Shown here piece by piece: positions 1-12,151 of a DNA stretch of 64,000 bases. The notes under the pieces are model-generated. The model did not search any database. It was not told the DNA's origin and saw only the letters and a program-made list of their open reading frames with translations. The stretch is from Nectonema munidae. Taxonomy: Eukaryota > Nematomorpha > Nectonematoida > Nectonematidae. The position numbers and the translations under genes were made by a program. The DNA is taken from assembly GCA_030549495.1 (NCBI GenBank), contig JAUIRK010000898.1, positions 682,001-746,000 of the forward strand, given 5' to 3'. How positions within the stretch are numbered: position 1 is the stretch's first letter; each line of letters opens with the position of its first letter.

Positions 1-1160
1 AGACTGAATTGCAAATATAGCATTATGAGTTTTAAAGCATCTTACTGTGTTTAATCGGAAATACTTATATATCTCTTCTCTTTCTATAATTTAGAAATTA
101 AGAAATTTAAGAATAGCTGATTGACTTCATGACTATTAAAACTTGCAAGTATATAAAATTATATGATAAAGTGATGGATATCAGGAAGAATGACCACTCT
201 AAGTGTATCATATAAAGAAAGTCTACCCCAAAGTGTTCTTATGAAGAAAGTGCACCTAAAAGTTTTTCTCATTAAGAACTTCCACCCCCGTGGCTTTAAA
301 ATGATTTTCTTCAAAGGATCCGAATACAACTTTAAAAAGTTCTCGAGCATCATAAAAAAACCTAATTTTTTCTTCCATAATTGGAATTGGACAGATGAAG
401 TTTTTTGTTTTAATTATTTTGTTCATTGCATTGATAAGTGTGAATCGAACTGTGTGCCGTGACACATTACTATCTTTTGAGTAATATTTTCTGTGCAGCC
501 AAAATATCTTTGGAAAGAGCGAATATTTTATTCAAACACTATAAAACGATGTTGAAAGTAATCGTCTTTTCATGATGTTAATTTTGAATTTCTTTTGTTC
601 CTGTTTTTTTGACTTTCTTGTTAATATTCTCAGATGTCATGAGAAATTATTCTATTTTTAAAATTGAAAGAAAAATTAAAGTAATTAGCCTCCAAGTTAT
701 TGATTTTTGAAGTTGAAACTGCCTTTTAGCATTGAAATTTTAAATATCAAGTGTTTAACAAAATAGTATCACTTTAAAAAATGGGAAATTATCCTATTTT
801 ATGTTATTTCAATAGGCATAAGTTAAAATGAAAAGAATTAAAATAAAAACAGTAGAATGCATATAATACGAGTTGAAAAATATTCTGTGGAAAAATATTA
901 GTCTGCAGTAAAGTGGAAAATTTTATCAGAGAGTAATGGAAAAATTGAGAGTAAATTTTTATGATTATACGTCTGAAAAATTAAATTTTTAATTGTCTGT
1001 TCGATTAAACTTTTATAGATTTCAATAATATCATCTTCCCAGATCCAATGTAAGCCTTTTTAAATATTACTCTTGGATATTTATATACACTCTACGGTTA
1101 GTTACACTTTTACTGTTATTACGATGAGTATGTTTGTTATGCGTGCTTCTGTAATATAAA
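1..1160. other. AT-rich stretch, nothing recognised
   Basis: Short open frames near 160-465 overlap on both strands and have a composition typical of random AT-rich DNA. No splice-supported exon, repeat or RNA gene was seen. Confidence 0.5.
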
Positions 1161-1554
1161 ATAACAACCATCACCATTGATTACAAAGATATCGAATACC
1201 CACGCTTATTCAATAAGCGCAGAGAATATAGTTGTAGTAGACGTGGTGGTGACATACTGTCTGCCTTGTAACGAATACTCGCCGTCTCGCAGAGAACACT
1301 CACGGACATTGCCAGAATCGCCGATGAGTGATGGCGTCCTTCAATCAAACGCGTTTAAGGCGGACGGCGACAAAGAGCTCTTGTGTCAACAACAAACACA
1401 TCCATTCCCTAACCCTAACGCGCTCTTAATCTTCTCACATTGCGCAGAAAACTAATTAGCACTTCGCTAAAAGAAGGGCCTCTCCTCTTTGAGGGATTTG
1501 GTTTGAGACGGTGTGTCTGGGTTCGGTGTCGCTTTCCTTTATCCAGATTAACAG
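1161..1554 (+). promoter_or_regulatory. GC/CpG-rich block, possible promoter plus first exon
   Basis: This block is clearly richer in G+C and CpG than its surroundings (several CGCC, GCGT and CGGACGGCG-like clusters between 1265 and 1380). It ends at a strong splice-donor match, AACAG|GTATGC, with the exon edge at 1554. A + strand frame runs 1177-1455 but its protein resembles nothing I know and it stops before the donor, so any exon here may be mostly untranslated. It could be the unseen 5' exon of the kinase gene that starts being recognisable at 15687, or of another gene. Neither link is shown. Confidence 0.25.
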
Positions 1555-2036
1555 GTATGCTACTTGTTTATGTATATCACGCATCTATCCCAAGCTATCC
1601 ACTGTCAAGATGCTTGGAGGCGTATTGTTTAAGCTTGTTTGTTCTATTTATATGCTGATGATAGCAGAGTGTAATTACAGGAGAGTTTCATTATTCTGAT
1701 AGCCAGATAACACTGCTAATGATGGCCTAAGTTTCTTTGGGCTCACATTCTATCAAATCAATGATAATCTTAATTACTTTTATGCGCCATCATATCCTTT
1801 GTTACTTCCAAGTATGTAAAAGAGCATATGTGTGTGATTATAAGTAACATATTAATGATAAATAATTACACACTCAATTCAAGGATTGAACATAGATGTG
1901 TGCGATTTTTCACCTTCTAAATACGCTGCTACAACTTTTGCAGGATTCCCAACCTGCGTCCCCAAAGTACTCCTCGAATTTGTGAAGGCAATGTTTACCA
2001 TTAAGGTTATACCGCTGTTTTAGGGATTTAAGTGTT

Positions 2037-2310
2037 TCAATGGCTTCTAATGCCAATATGTATGTGTATTCTATATGTATTCCTATATATATAATATATA
2101 TGTATATTTGTATGTCTAGATGTTTTTTGTGTCAGACTTGTATTAATACAAATAAATAGGAAAGTTTGTGCTAACATTAAACCTAACGCCAACCTTAACA
2201 CTAAATAGACAAAATCAGAGGTAGAGTGTAGCCGAAATGTGGACACACCCCTTCTTCCTTGGAAGTTAATAATTGAAGCCAAATCTATATATATATATAT
2301 ATATATCTCA
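2037..2310. repeat. Degenerate TATA/GTAT simple repeats
   Basis: Runs of TATATG, GTAT and a (TA)n tract around 2287-2306 are visible. The - strand frame over 2037-2282 looks like a translation of these repeats rather than a gene. Confidence 0.5.
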
Positions 2311-2344
2311 TAACCTGTACGGTTGAACGCGGGTAGACAACTTG

Positions 2345-2690
2345 CGTGTTATCTCCAACCCGTATATTACGATGATTCTTCTCCAACCTGTATTCTACGA
2401 TGATTCATCTCCAAACTATATACTACAATGATTCATCTCCAACCTGTATACTACGATGATTCATCTCCAACCTGTATACTACGATGGTTTCTATTCCATG
2501 TACAAATAACTAGGGAGACAATGTTCAACTTTCTGTTCACATTCTGCTAGATGTAAGATTTGATATACCTTATTCGGGGAGACGATGCTAAATAAGTTAT
2601 TACCTATATACATTTGTATACTACGTTGGTTCATCTCCAACCTGTATACCGCGATAATTCATCTCCAACCTATATAATATATTTTATCAA
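2345..2690 (+). repeat. 28-bp tandem repeat array
   Basis: The unit, roughly GATTCATCTCCAACCTGTAT followed by ACTACGAT, starts at 2402, 2430 and 2458, an exact 28-bp period, with more degenerate copies on either side (2345-2490). Two further copies occur near 2625-2680. The same unit appears in reverse orientation around 32700-33000. Confidence 0.8.
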
Positions 2691-2756
2691 ATAATCAAAA
2701 TAAAATTCTGTAATCAAAGAATCTAAAAATATTCTTTAAAAAATCAAAAAATATCA

Positions 2757-2971
2757 AACTTTCTGTTCATATTTTGCTACCTTATACGATGTTACAAAAG
2801 TTATTACCTATACTTTGCAATTTGAACGATTTTAAATATTATATTTGTCAAATAATCAAAATAAAATTCTGTAATCAAAGAATCGAAAAATATTCTTTAA
2901 AAAATCAAAAAATATCAAACTTTCTGTAAAAATATCAAAGTTTGTGTTCATATTTTGCTACCTCATACGAT
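2757..2971 (+). repeat. Long-period direct repeat next to hairpin
   Basis: A module containing GTTACAAAAGTTATTACC occurs at 2791 and again at 2972, a period of about 181 bp, with related AT-rich text between. It belongs to the same dispersed family as the hairpin that follows. Confidence 0.6.
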
Positions 2972-3313
2972 GTTACAAAAGTTATTACCTATACTTTGCA
3001 ATTTGCACGATTTTAAATATTATATTTGTCCAATAATCAAAGAATCGAAAAATGTTCAAATCAAAAAATATTTATTCTTTTTAAATATATCGTTGGCTCC
3101 CCTTACTTTTAGTTTCGTATGTGCATAATTTGATAAAAATTAATTATTAAAGACTAGGTTTATCTTTCAATTTTAAAAGTAAGGGGAGCCAACGATATAT
3201 TTAAATAGAATAAATATTTTTTGATTTGAACATTTTTCGATTCTTTGATTATTCGACAAATATAATATTTAAAATCGTGCAAATTGCAAAGTATAGGTAA
3301 TAACTTTTGTAAC
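2972..3313. repeat. Near-perfect 140-bp inverted repeat (hairpin)
   Basis: The arms are 2972-3111 and 3174-3313 with a 62-bp loop. Reading them against each other by eye I find only about two mismatches in 140 bp. Both arms contain TCGTTGGCTCCCCTTAC (or its complement) next to the loop. No open frame or transposase accompanies it. A related arm sequence recurs at 32336-32470. It may be a foldback element or the folded end of a larger repeat. Confidence 0.85.
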
Positions 3314-5269
3314 AATCTCTTGAAATTATTATATATTAGATTACATAAACATTTCAACCAATCATATAGTTTTTATGAAATAAAACTGCAATTTCAAAGT
3401 TACATTTTTTAAACTTTTAGGTAGAATTTTTGAAATGTGGCTTTCAATATGTATGTAAAATATCTTTTGAAAATTTTTATTTTAAGTATATTTTTTAAGC
3501 ATTTTACGATTTACACATTTAAATATATAATAAGGCTGGCGAGTTGTCTCCCCGGAGGTCTTGCCAGACCTCTGATATATATTTTTGTATTAATTGTAGT
3601 ATAACTATAAATATATAAGAAGAAGAAGAATACCTATAAAATCATTGAGAACCAAACTACATGAACCAAGTTTTGGCGAGACTTATATTTTGAGAAACAC
3701 TGCATTTGAGCGATTAATGAATAGAATTTAATCACGTCCTGAGAGAGAAAAATAGTATCACTTACTAGTTACATTAGCAAACTTGTCTTTTGGATTAGTA
3801 AACAATGACTTTACTAATTTTGTTAGTTACGGCTACGAATTATGCTATTTTTACAATTATAAATATAAATAATACACCAAAAGGAGCATTCAGTATTTTC
3901 TTCAATGTTAGAGGATGAGAATTAATAACAAACACATTATGGACTCATGGAGATAAGGAGAAGACCTTAATTCAAGTAAAGAAAGACAAATTTAGATGGC
4001 GTTAAATGTCAGGATATAAATTTTTTAATAATGAGTTTTGACGATATATTTTTTATGCTGTTTTACCTAGATGTCTCAAAAAACTTTAATTTTAGAAAAA
4101 AAGTATATGAATATTTTCATTTAATCAATAAATATGTTTCAAAATTTTTCAAATAAAATTTTCCAATTTATTTACTTTCATTTTCAAATTTATTTTCTAA
4201 TTATTTTGTTGAACTTTTATTGGATTAAAAATTGTAAAGTTAATTTAGCTTGGTTTCTTGTTAGGATACAGTCTTTCGAAACTTTAGATACACTATATAA
4301 TATTTTTAAAATTTTAGCCACCATTCTACCTCCAGCCAATGAGGTTCAGGATCCGTCCTTGATGCAGATGTAGTAATTTTTAGGACTGTTAAGATTAATA
4401 GTAATTTCAGTTATCTTAGCTAGCTTTTTATTATTGAAGTTTATTTATTATTACTTTTTTATTTATCAAATGTCAAACTTTATTTAATAGGTGTGCAAAT
4501 TTTACTAATTTTGCTGGTAGGTTACACATTTAAACTAGAAATCCTTATTCATTTATTAGTCGATTTTTGGAGAAGAAAATTTACTAATTTAGTTAGTATG
4601 TGTAATCCAGACCGCAATTAAATTTTTTATGGAAGGGCAATTCAGATATAAAATAGTCTTTTGCAGAAGAGACAATTCATATGTTCTAAGATTTTTTTAT
4701 TGTAATTATATGTAAATATTTTCGAAATAATTCTTATTAATATGAAAATTTTAGGAGGAGGGGAGGCATCCTCTTGCTTAAGCCTGGTTACGGGCCTGTG
4801 TGTAACTATTTTTTTTTATTAGTTTAATTATATGGTTATTTTTAGAAAATGGGCAAATAAGCCATGAAAATAGATATTTCCAAAAGAGAAGCAAATAGCA
4901 CTAAATTCAGAATTAAGAAAATATTTGTTGATATAGGAATCCATAAGAATATTTCTTGAACTTTAGTATCTTAGTATTCTTAGATTTTAGTATTCTTTTT
5001 TATTGAAAAATAACCTTTTTGAAAAATTCGTCTCGGAAGGAAATTAAAGAACATTCTTTTGAATTTCAAGCTCACTAAACTGCATCCATAAATGTTGACA
5101 ATAGGCCAGATTACATCATAAAAGCCTATAAAATTTGTATTGCGTTTTCATTAATGATATATTCATATACAAATAAATTGGGATGCGCGAGGTGAACCAC
5201 ACCCCACCCCATTTTGATAAAAACTGTCAATAAAAATCAAGATTTTTGAACAAAATTTGTTTATCCATA
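3314..5269. other. AT-rich intergenic stretch
   Basis: No gene seen. A small hairpin, GAGGTCTTGCCAGACCTC, lies at about 3556-3573 just after GTCTCCCCGG; the latter phrase recurs in the repeat family near 32925. A 79-codon frame at 4134-4373 is low-complexity and not convincing. Confidence 0.4.
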
Positions 5270-5277
5270 CTGTAGAT

Positions 5278-5727
5278 CAGGGGTCGGCAACCTTATGCTA
5301 ACGGCGTGCAAACTTAACACTTCTCAAATCATCTCGAGTGCCAACCTCATATGTATATTTATCCTAACTAAAATTAACATAATTGTTTTATAATTTATTT
5401 AATTTTTATATACACATTTACATAAATATACAATAATAAGTAAAATTATAATTAGCAATAAAAAAATTATATAAGTATTTAGTGCTTGACTCTTTGATAA
5501 CTTTAGCCAACTCTTCAATATCGGCACAATACTAAATAAAAATGGTTGCGCATAGTTAAAAGCACATTTGATTGCCTTTAAGATCTATTATAAAAACTGT
5601 TTAAAAATTTATTCTACTTTATGTGTAAATGAAAAATTTTAATTGTAAACTTTAGAATTTTGGCGTGATACTGAAAATTGCTTTGCGTGCCACGTGTGGC
5701 ATGCGGGCCAGTGGTTGCCGACCTCTA
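5278..5727. mobile_element. hAT-type MITE with 8-bp target duplication
   Basis: The ends are CAGGGGTCGGCAACC and, inverted, GGTTGCCGACCTCTA. The flanks CTGTAGAT and TTGTAGAT match at 7 of 8 positions, as expected for the hAT superfamily. About 450 bp, no transposase inside, so non-autonomous. The interior is AT-rich. Confidence 0.85.
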
Positions 5728-5735
5728 TTGTAGAT

Positions 5736-6739
5736 AACAAATAACTTAGCACGTATATTATATACACTCTTTAAATTTTGATATGTTATACAATTTTAAA
5801 TGGATAAAAATTTTTTATCTATAATTTTACCAATAAACATGTCTACTAGGCGAAAATATTTGTTAAAATTCTGATTCATGATAAAATTTCGCCAAAAATA
5901 TCCTTTTTTTCTTAAATAATATAATTTTAAATAAACTATATAATAAAAATAGATAAAAGACACTACATCAAAAAACTCTATTTTGTAAACAAAATTTTAT
6001 ATTTATAGGTTAAAGCCTTTACTAGATGCATTGTTGGATGTTAATATTGCAGTACACTTTCCAACCAACATCGTTACTGGGAAATGCCAATCGAAATTTC
6101 GATTGACGATGAAACGGTCATGGAAAAATTGGTTAATGTTTATTATACTAAATAATCTAAAATATTTGTTTGTTTATAATTTTAAATAATGATTGCATTC
6201 TCATTTTTCTGAGAATTAGCTTCTCCTGTTATTTGGAAAAAATTATGCATTTATATCAATTTTAATGTGAAAAATATTTAAATATTAAAAAGCATAATGG
6301 TGTATCAAAACACACAACCCAATATACAAAGTGTTAGAAGAAGCGTTCGCATGTAGATAAGGAAAGGAGTTGAAAGCAAAGTAGAAATGGGTACGCTGAG
6401 ATCGCTTTCTCTTTCACCCTCATATAGTAAAAGTAGTTGTACTTTAAGAACCTGCAGAAATTTATGAACGAGATACGTATCCTGTAAACAAAGAGGATCT
6501 TGTGTTTTTCATTTAGATATAAAGAGGTATAGTACTTTCTAATCAAGTGTTCTACATGTGATCTAGACCAGGAATGAAAAATGCCTTTTGGCACCTTAAA
6601 TAATTTGAGCCTGGTGCAGATTGGGTGCAAGAGATTTTGTAGAGATAAGATTTAATCAACTACCCAATCAACCTTTTGGACCTCAACAAAACTGAGATTT
6701 GATTGATAAATAATAAACTTAAAATTTTTAATATTTTAT
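5736..6739. other. AT-rich stretch without recognised gene
   Basis: A 98-codon - strand open frame (6630 down to 6334) exists, but its translation resembles no family I know and no start context or splice site supports it. Confidence 0.35.
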
Positions 6740-7440
6740 GCGTAAACTTGCGATAACTCAAAGTTGGATAAGTAGATTGAATTTGAATTTCAGTACCAAT
6801 CGCAGCCGTATCACACACATGTTAAATTCTTCGTTTAACTCAAAGTAGGATAAGTCGAAATTCTGCTTAACTCGAAGTAATTTATGCGTGCTTTGATGCG
6901 GTTAACTGGAACTCAAATTCAATGATTCTTGATTACAGTTTTCAATGCTCGGTGTTAATTGCAGTCCATCCCTATTGCTAAATATTTCAGATGCTATGAA
7001 TACCAAGTTTTAATGACAAATCTATAGAAGTTTTAATGTATTCATTCATTTCACTATAGGTTTAAGAACTAGAACATTTCCAGCACCAATAAATTGCTTT
7101 GATTTATTATATGATTAATTATTATTAGCTTTAAGCGAGGAAGCCCAAAGCTTCAACATCTTTTCCATGTAATTCATATTATTTTTGTATATATTCTTTT
7201 TTTTTCTTTTATAAAATATAACATATTTTAAATAATTTTTACTCAAATTTTTCTCCCTTTAATTTGTGAAATGGCAGTATCGCAGAATAGTCATAATCAA
7301 AAATGTATTTATTTAACGAAATTCGAAACATCGTAGTACACACCTGTCGAATAACTCGAATTTCGGATAACTCAAAATGATTTTATGGGTCTCCAGTTAT
7401 TTTGAAAAAATTAAACATTTGATAAACTCAATTTTTCCCC
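6740..7440. mobile_element. Degenerate Tigger/pogo-like MITE pieces
   Basis: Repeated phrases such as GATAACTCAAAGTTGGATAA, TAACTCGAAGTAA and GTCGAATAACTCGAATTTCG occur from about 6748 to 7440. AACTCGAA-type repeats are typical of pogo/Tigger terminal regions. No transposase frame survives and exact ends were not found. Confidence 0.4.
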
Positions 7441-8037
7441 ACTTCAACGATAATCAAAAGCTTAAAAATAAATATTGCATTATTGGTAAATAACTATTAT
7501 AAACTAGTGTTAGTAATTTTATTTATAAAATATTAACTAGATAACTAACGTATGTGCTAACCAACAAACTAATTAGCTTACTGACTAAAAATTTATTTTT
7601 TTAATAATTTGAAATTTATTTTTTATTGAAAATAATAAAAAAAATACGTTATTTATAAACCTATATTTTAAATAATTAAAAAGAAATATTTTATAAATAA
7701 ATTTTTTATTTAAAAAAAATTATTATATTTTAAATGATATGCTATTTACTGTTTTCAAATAATACAAAATTATAATTTTAAGTGGCAAATAGTCTCAGTA
7801 CAATTAAGATTGTTATTTTATTTTTATTTTTAATTACAGTAATATCTGTCTAATACTATTTAGGATTTCTGACAAAGATTTAGTCATATCTCACAAAGAG
7901 TTGTTATAAAGAGGCTTCCAAAAAGCAAGATTGAAAGTTCATATAAAATCTATAAAAGCATAAAATTTACTAAAATGACATTTCACTCAATCTAAATTGA
8001 AAACAAATAAAAAAAATCTAACTAAAGTAATATCATT
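7441..8037. other. AT-rich stretch, nothing recognised
   Basis: Mostly poly(A)/poly(T) tracts and TTATAAAT-like text. No supported gene or repeat end. Confidence 0.4.
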
Positions 8038-8048
8038 CGTCTTGAATG

Positions 8049-8227
8049 GTTGGTTGGTTGGAGATATCAAAGCACTTTCAGTCGTAAGGCTATATGGTTG
8101 AATTATGCTTAAGATGGTTAATCACAGTTTTTGTGAATTTGTTTTTAAGAGTTGGGAGCCTTAGAGATCGAACCCCTGACCTTCAACTGTTAAGATGAGA
8201 GGTACACCCTAAAAACCAATAAGGCTC
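8049..8227 (-). mobile_element. tRNA-derived SINE (family 1), full length
   Basis: On the - strand the element starts with a tRNA-like head. It has a B-box-like GGGGTTCGATCTC and ends in CCAACCAACCAA. An 11-bp target duplication, CGTCTTGAATG, flanks it at 8038-8048 and 8228-8238. It aligns over its whole length with the + strand copy at 47191-47369. Confidence 0.85.
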
Positions 8228-8238
8228 CGTCTTGAATG

Positions 8239-9120
8239 ATAAAGAAATAAATAATAATTAATTTACTTGAATTTAGTAAAAGATTAATTGGCTTCGTTTT
8301 CAAATTTAGTAAATAGAATAATTTTTTAATTGGTTTCAAAATAAACAATTCTAAATTGTATTACTCTATTCTGTTATTTTTTAATCCACATTATTGGAAA
8401 ATAATAACATCGACAAGACTTTCATCTTTAACGAAAAAAAATTTATAACACAAAAAAGGAATAGTCAGATAAAAAGTCCACCACTTAAAAATTAAGCTGC
8501 TTTAATACTTTAATTGCAGAAAAAATGAAAAAGAATGAACTAAACTAATAAAAGTATTCTAATATTTCTTATTAAAACCAGGTTTATCTTTTTTTATATC
8601 TTTAAACTGATACGTAGTATTTGGCTATCGAAATGAGCACTCAAACCTTATACTATCTATGAATATCCATTTAGTTATCATATACCTTCAATAAAGAGAT
8701 ACAATATAGCTGAACTTTATATTTTAACTCTACTTTTATCAAAAATTAAATTCCTGCAACCTGTGTTCGAATACTCGATCTCAGAGCTTAGGTCATTAAA
8801 TCAATTGATAATTCATTAGAAGGTGGTAGATCTTCCATAATCAAGATACATACTTCTGTCCTAAAATTATGTAGCTCTTCTTTAGACTATTACACTGACA
8901 ATTTAAAAGCGCGGCTATAGGTTTTACTATTATAATTTTATTTTGATCACATGTTCTCTTTTCAAATCTAAAAAGTTCATTTCTAGAGACAACTTTTGCT
9001 GTGTGAGGAAAGTGAAGATTTTGTATTTTAATATATAAACTAAACTTAATAAGTAAAATTTAAATTTACATATTAAAATTTTATATTAAAACTTTTTATT
9101 AAAGTAGAGTAAAATGCGTT
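8239..9120. other. AT-rich intergenic stretch
   Basis: No gene recognised. About 8755-8810 has, on the - strand, a faint tRNA-like head with GAGTATTCGAAC that could be another SINE scrap, but I could not find its ends. Confidence 0.3.
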
Positions 9121-9124
9121 AAAA

Positions 9125-9580
9125 AAAAGTCCGCACTTCGTCCTAAGTAGGTTAAAGGCATTATTGATGTCTAAGAAGAAACCGCGGATAAAAATTTTTC
9201 AATCTTGTTGGTAAATCTTGAGAGAGTTGATTCCGTGTTTTTGTGAAGAATCTAGGCAATTTGCGATTGATCAATTAGATTGTGCCTAAAGATATATTGT
9301 ATCAGTCTTTTTGCAAAGATTTTTTCACGATTGTTCTTAGGAGACAAAGTATAGTCATTTGTCTTAAATTTTTGAGATTCGAAGTGTCTTTGTGAGATTT
9401 TGTGAGAAGTAAATATTTTACAATTGTTTATATAGAGAAATAATGAAAGTATTTCAGATATGATTAGATAGCCTGATTTACAAAGGGTTTTAATGTATGG
9501 GAGAGAAAGAGAGAGAAAAACTTTATTCAAAATTAATTTAAATGAAAAATATATATGCAAACATTCCATGAAGGATCAAA
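9125..9580 (-). mobile_element. LINE reverse-transcriptase fragment
   Basis: The - strand frame contains EKIFAKRLIQYIFRHNLID followed by a QSQ...STESTLSRFTNKIEK-like stretch. This matches the part of LINE reverse transcriptases just before the first catalytic aspartate (the GKIFEKII.RL ... STT.AL pattern). The frame is interrupted after that and the catalytic YxDD region is absent. It is a broken 5'- and 3'-truncated piece, probably of the same I/Jockey-like group seen at 38.6-47 kb. Confidence 0.5.
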
Positions 9581-9989
9581 AAGCGCGAGCTGATGAATAA
9601 TCGCTTCCAAGGAAATGAAGTTGAAGAATTATATTCTATGAATGTATTTTTTGACATTATGTATAAATGTATATGTAAATATATACTATGTTATATAACA
9701 ATAACACATTGAACAAAGTAACTACATAAAGAAAAACAAAGCTTTAGTTTTTTCATAAAAAATATATATTTTATATTATAATCAGTTTGAAATATATAAA
9801 AAGGAAAAGAAACATACACAAGAATCATTTATATACATTTGCTACATGTGTAGCAATTTTTAATGGTGCATAATTTTTTTTAAAGCTTCATAATTTGTTT
9901 TTTGTTATGTGTATCTGTATTATACTGAAAAAATAGGTAGTACACAAAATCATTTAAAGAGCAAAACTGTGGATTGCATATGAACTATA

Positions 9990-10500
9990 TTTTGGAATGC
10001 CTATGAGTGATCAAGGCAAATCATGGCTACACATATAGTATGTTGAAGTTCGTTCAAACCTTAGAAGGAGGGTTGAGAGGAACAAAAAAAGCAATGCCAT
10101 TTGGAATTCCTAGACTATAGAAAGAACCTAAAAATCATCTTAATGATTGCTAATTCTATATGATTTATATATAGAAGTATAGAAAAGTAAAAGTTAAACA
10201 AGCGCTCCAGTATCCAGACATACCATCATCAAAAAGTCTTGTTTTACATGATAGCAGTTTAACAATACCACAACCGTCAAAAAAGTAAATGCACTTGAAT
10301 TTTTAGCTTAAAAATTTTGTTAATATTAAATTTTTTTGATGAAAAATTGATATGACTTATCTGAAACTTTATGAAACACTAGCGAAAAGATGGAACAAAA
10401 TTTTGAACTTGGATCCATTTTAGAATCTCACTTTCCAAATCAAAAAGAACTAGATGATTTAATCAGAGATTTGGGATTTACTTTGTCCACTCAAAGATAA
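9990..10500 (+). pseudogene. Fragment of unclassified repeated ORF family, N-terminal part
   Basis: Reading through several stops and shifts, the + strand shows, in order, SDQGKSW, LRGTKKAMPFGIPRL, KEPKNHLNDC, YPDIPSSKSLVLHDSSLTIP and, from 10388, MEQNFELGSILESHFPNQKE followed by LDDLIRDLGF. From memory this is the N-terminal portion of a multi-copy, unannotated protein family found in several invertebrate and cnidarian genomes, with a conserved MPF.VP..W.EP.NH..DCYFC zinc-like block. The piece is broken. A second piece on the opposite strand at 19395-20570 overlaps it in content. I do not know the family's function and no transposase class is assigned. Confidence 0.5.
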
Positions 10501-10964
10501 TCGAGAATATAGCCTAATAAAAATTTACTTGCAATATAAGTTTAATAAATTGGAAAAAAAATTTAATATTTTACTGTTCCTTTCATTCAATTTTTCTCCT
10601 ATTTTCTTGATTTTTAAATTATTTTACAGCATTTTGCTATTTTTGATATAATTTCAATAATTGAATGTAAATTTTTGGAAGTTTTATTATCGTTTTCTTA
10701 TATAAAATATAAACTAAATCTCTTTTGAAATATTTTCTGTTTTATGCAATAAACTATATTCTTAACAGTTGAGGAATATTTCTAATATAGTTTATTTTTG
10801 AAAACAATGCTTTTTATTTTCTCTATTCTATATTTTTTTAAAATCCACTCTAAATAAATTCAACAATTTACTTTTTTAGTTATCGCATCCAATGGTAGAA
10901 TTATGATAAATTAATGCATGATCGAGTACAACTACTACAGCTAGATTGCTTGGTCATATCCTCC

Positions 10965-11069
10965 ATTTGGTCGTCTGCCTACAATACGTAGCAATTTAAA
11001 ATAATCATAAATTGCTTTTTTATATGGACAATTTTGAAGTTTTTGTGGTTCATGGATGAGAATAATAAA
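10965..11069. repeat. Dispersed repeat, copy 1 of 2
   Basis: About 104 bp starting ATTTGGTCGTCTGCCTAC are almost identical to 13662-13766 in direct orientation (about two differences by eye). The copies are 2.7 kb apart and flank the mariner and hAT relics, suggesting a segment carried by an unidentified repeat. A weak - strand frame crosses it. Confidence 0.75.
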
Positions 11070-11639
11070 AAAGATGTTACAAAGGAAATTATTGAAATTT
11101 TCACAAACCTTAAAAGTAATTTGTTCTGTTATTAATCTCAATTCAATTCTTTATATTTGAATACCCTTTAATAACTGCATATGTAACCTTTTTTAGTTTT
11201 GCTTTAGAAAAGTATTGGTATCGTATCTAATAATTTGAAGCTGAGGTCCCAAAAATTTCAGGGGGTACGGTGATTTTTATAACACATAATAGTATAAAAT
11301 ATTTTTTCTCATGGAGGAAGGAAGAGGGAGGGGGTTACGCTACTGAAGAAAATAAACTTTTTAAATTTGTTGTGTATAGCGATAAAAAAATTAATCGCGA
11401 ATCGTAATAATCGTGCATATTTCAAGTATCAAAATCGTATGGTGAAAATTTATTACCCTTCCCTATATTTTTATTCCTTTTTTGAGGTATTTAATTGCTC
11501 TATATAGTATAGTATATTTTCAATATATAGAATCGAACATTTTATCCATTTTTTATCATTTTTTCATATCTTCTGCTTACATTATGTATCTATACTCAAA
11601 TCTTTAATTAACTCACTAACAGTTACTGAGTAATGCTAC

Positions 11640-11990
11640 ATTCATTCCTTACTTGTTGAGTCAAGTGTACTGAAGCTTGATTTTTGTTGAATACACTTTC
11701 TCCTTTAGATTGCCCTATAAAAAGAAATCAAGAGGACTAAGGTCGGGTGAACGAAAGGCTACTCTAAATGACCACATATTCCAATCCAATTAGCTAAATT
11801 GTCATTCATCCAATCTGTTACCTTCTTGGAAATTTGGACAGAAGTGCCATCCTGTTGGAACCACTCAGGAAGTCCTTTACCAAGACTTTCAAGTTGGGCA
11901 TTATTAGAGCTTTGAGCAAAACAAGATAAGTGTCACCACACATAAGACACTCAAAGAAGAATGCCCTGAGAACGTGTGTTTTTCATAAAC
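11640..11990 (-). pseudogene. Mariner/IS630-type transposase relic
   Basis: The - strand shows PEWFQQDGTSVQISKKVTDW, then WMNDNLANWIGICGHLE, then a changed-frame remnant of the SPDL.PLDFFLWG block. This is the central and third-aspartate region of Tc1/mariner-superfamily transposases (FQQDGA.PH ... NRWIGRRGP.EWP.RSPDL). The first conserved aspartate is visible in QQDG. At least one internal stop and one frame change are present, and both ends of the element are missing. It is a dead fragment. Confidence 0.65.
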
Positions 11991-12151
11991 CGCACCCACA
12001 CCTTACCATAAATTTGTATGCCCCTTGCTATTGGAATATTCAACATGATGCGAATTTGTTTGAGACCAGTGCAATTCGTCTATGATTGTTGTCTTTTGTT
12101 ATTTGATGTAAAATTTGTAATTTCTAAGGATGAAACTTTTGTTGTTTTTAA

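Noticed and set aside
159-465. Overlapping frames on both strands near the left edge
   Set aside because: No domain, no splice support, and composition like random AT-rich DNA.
8160-8180. tRNA gene suspected from a B-box-like GGTTCGAT on the - strand
   Set aside because: The tRNA-like head continues into a SINE body with target duplications; no cloverleaf with a complete acceptor stem.
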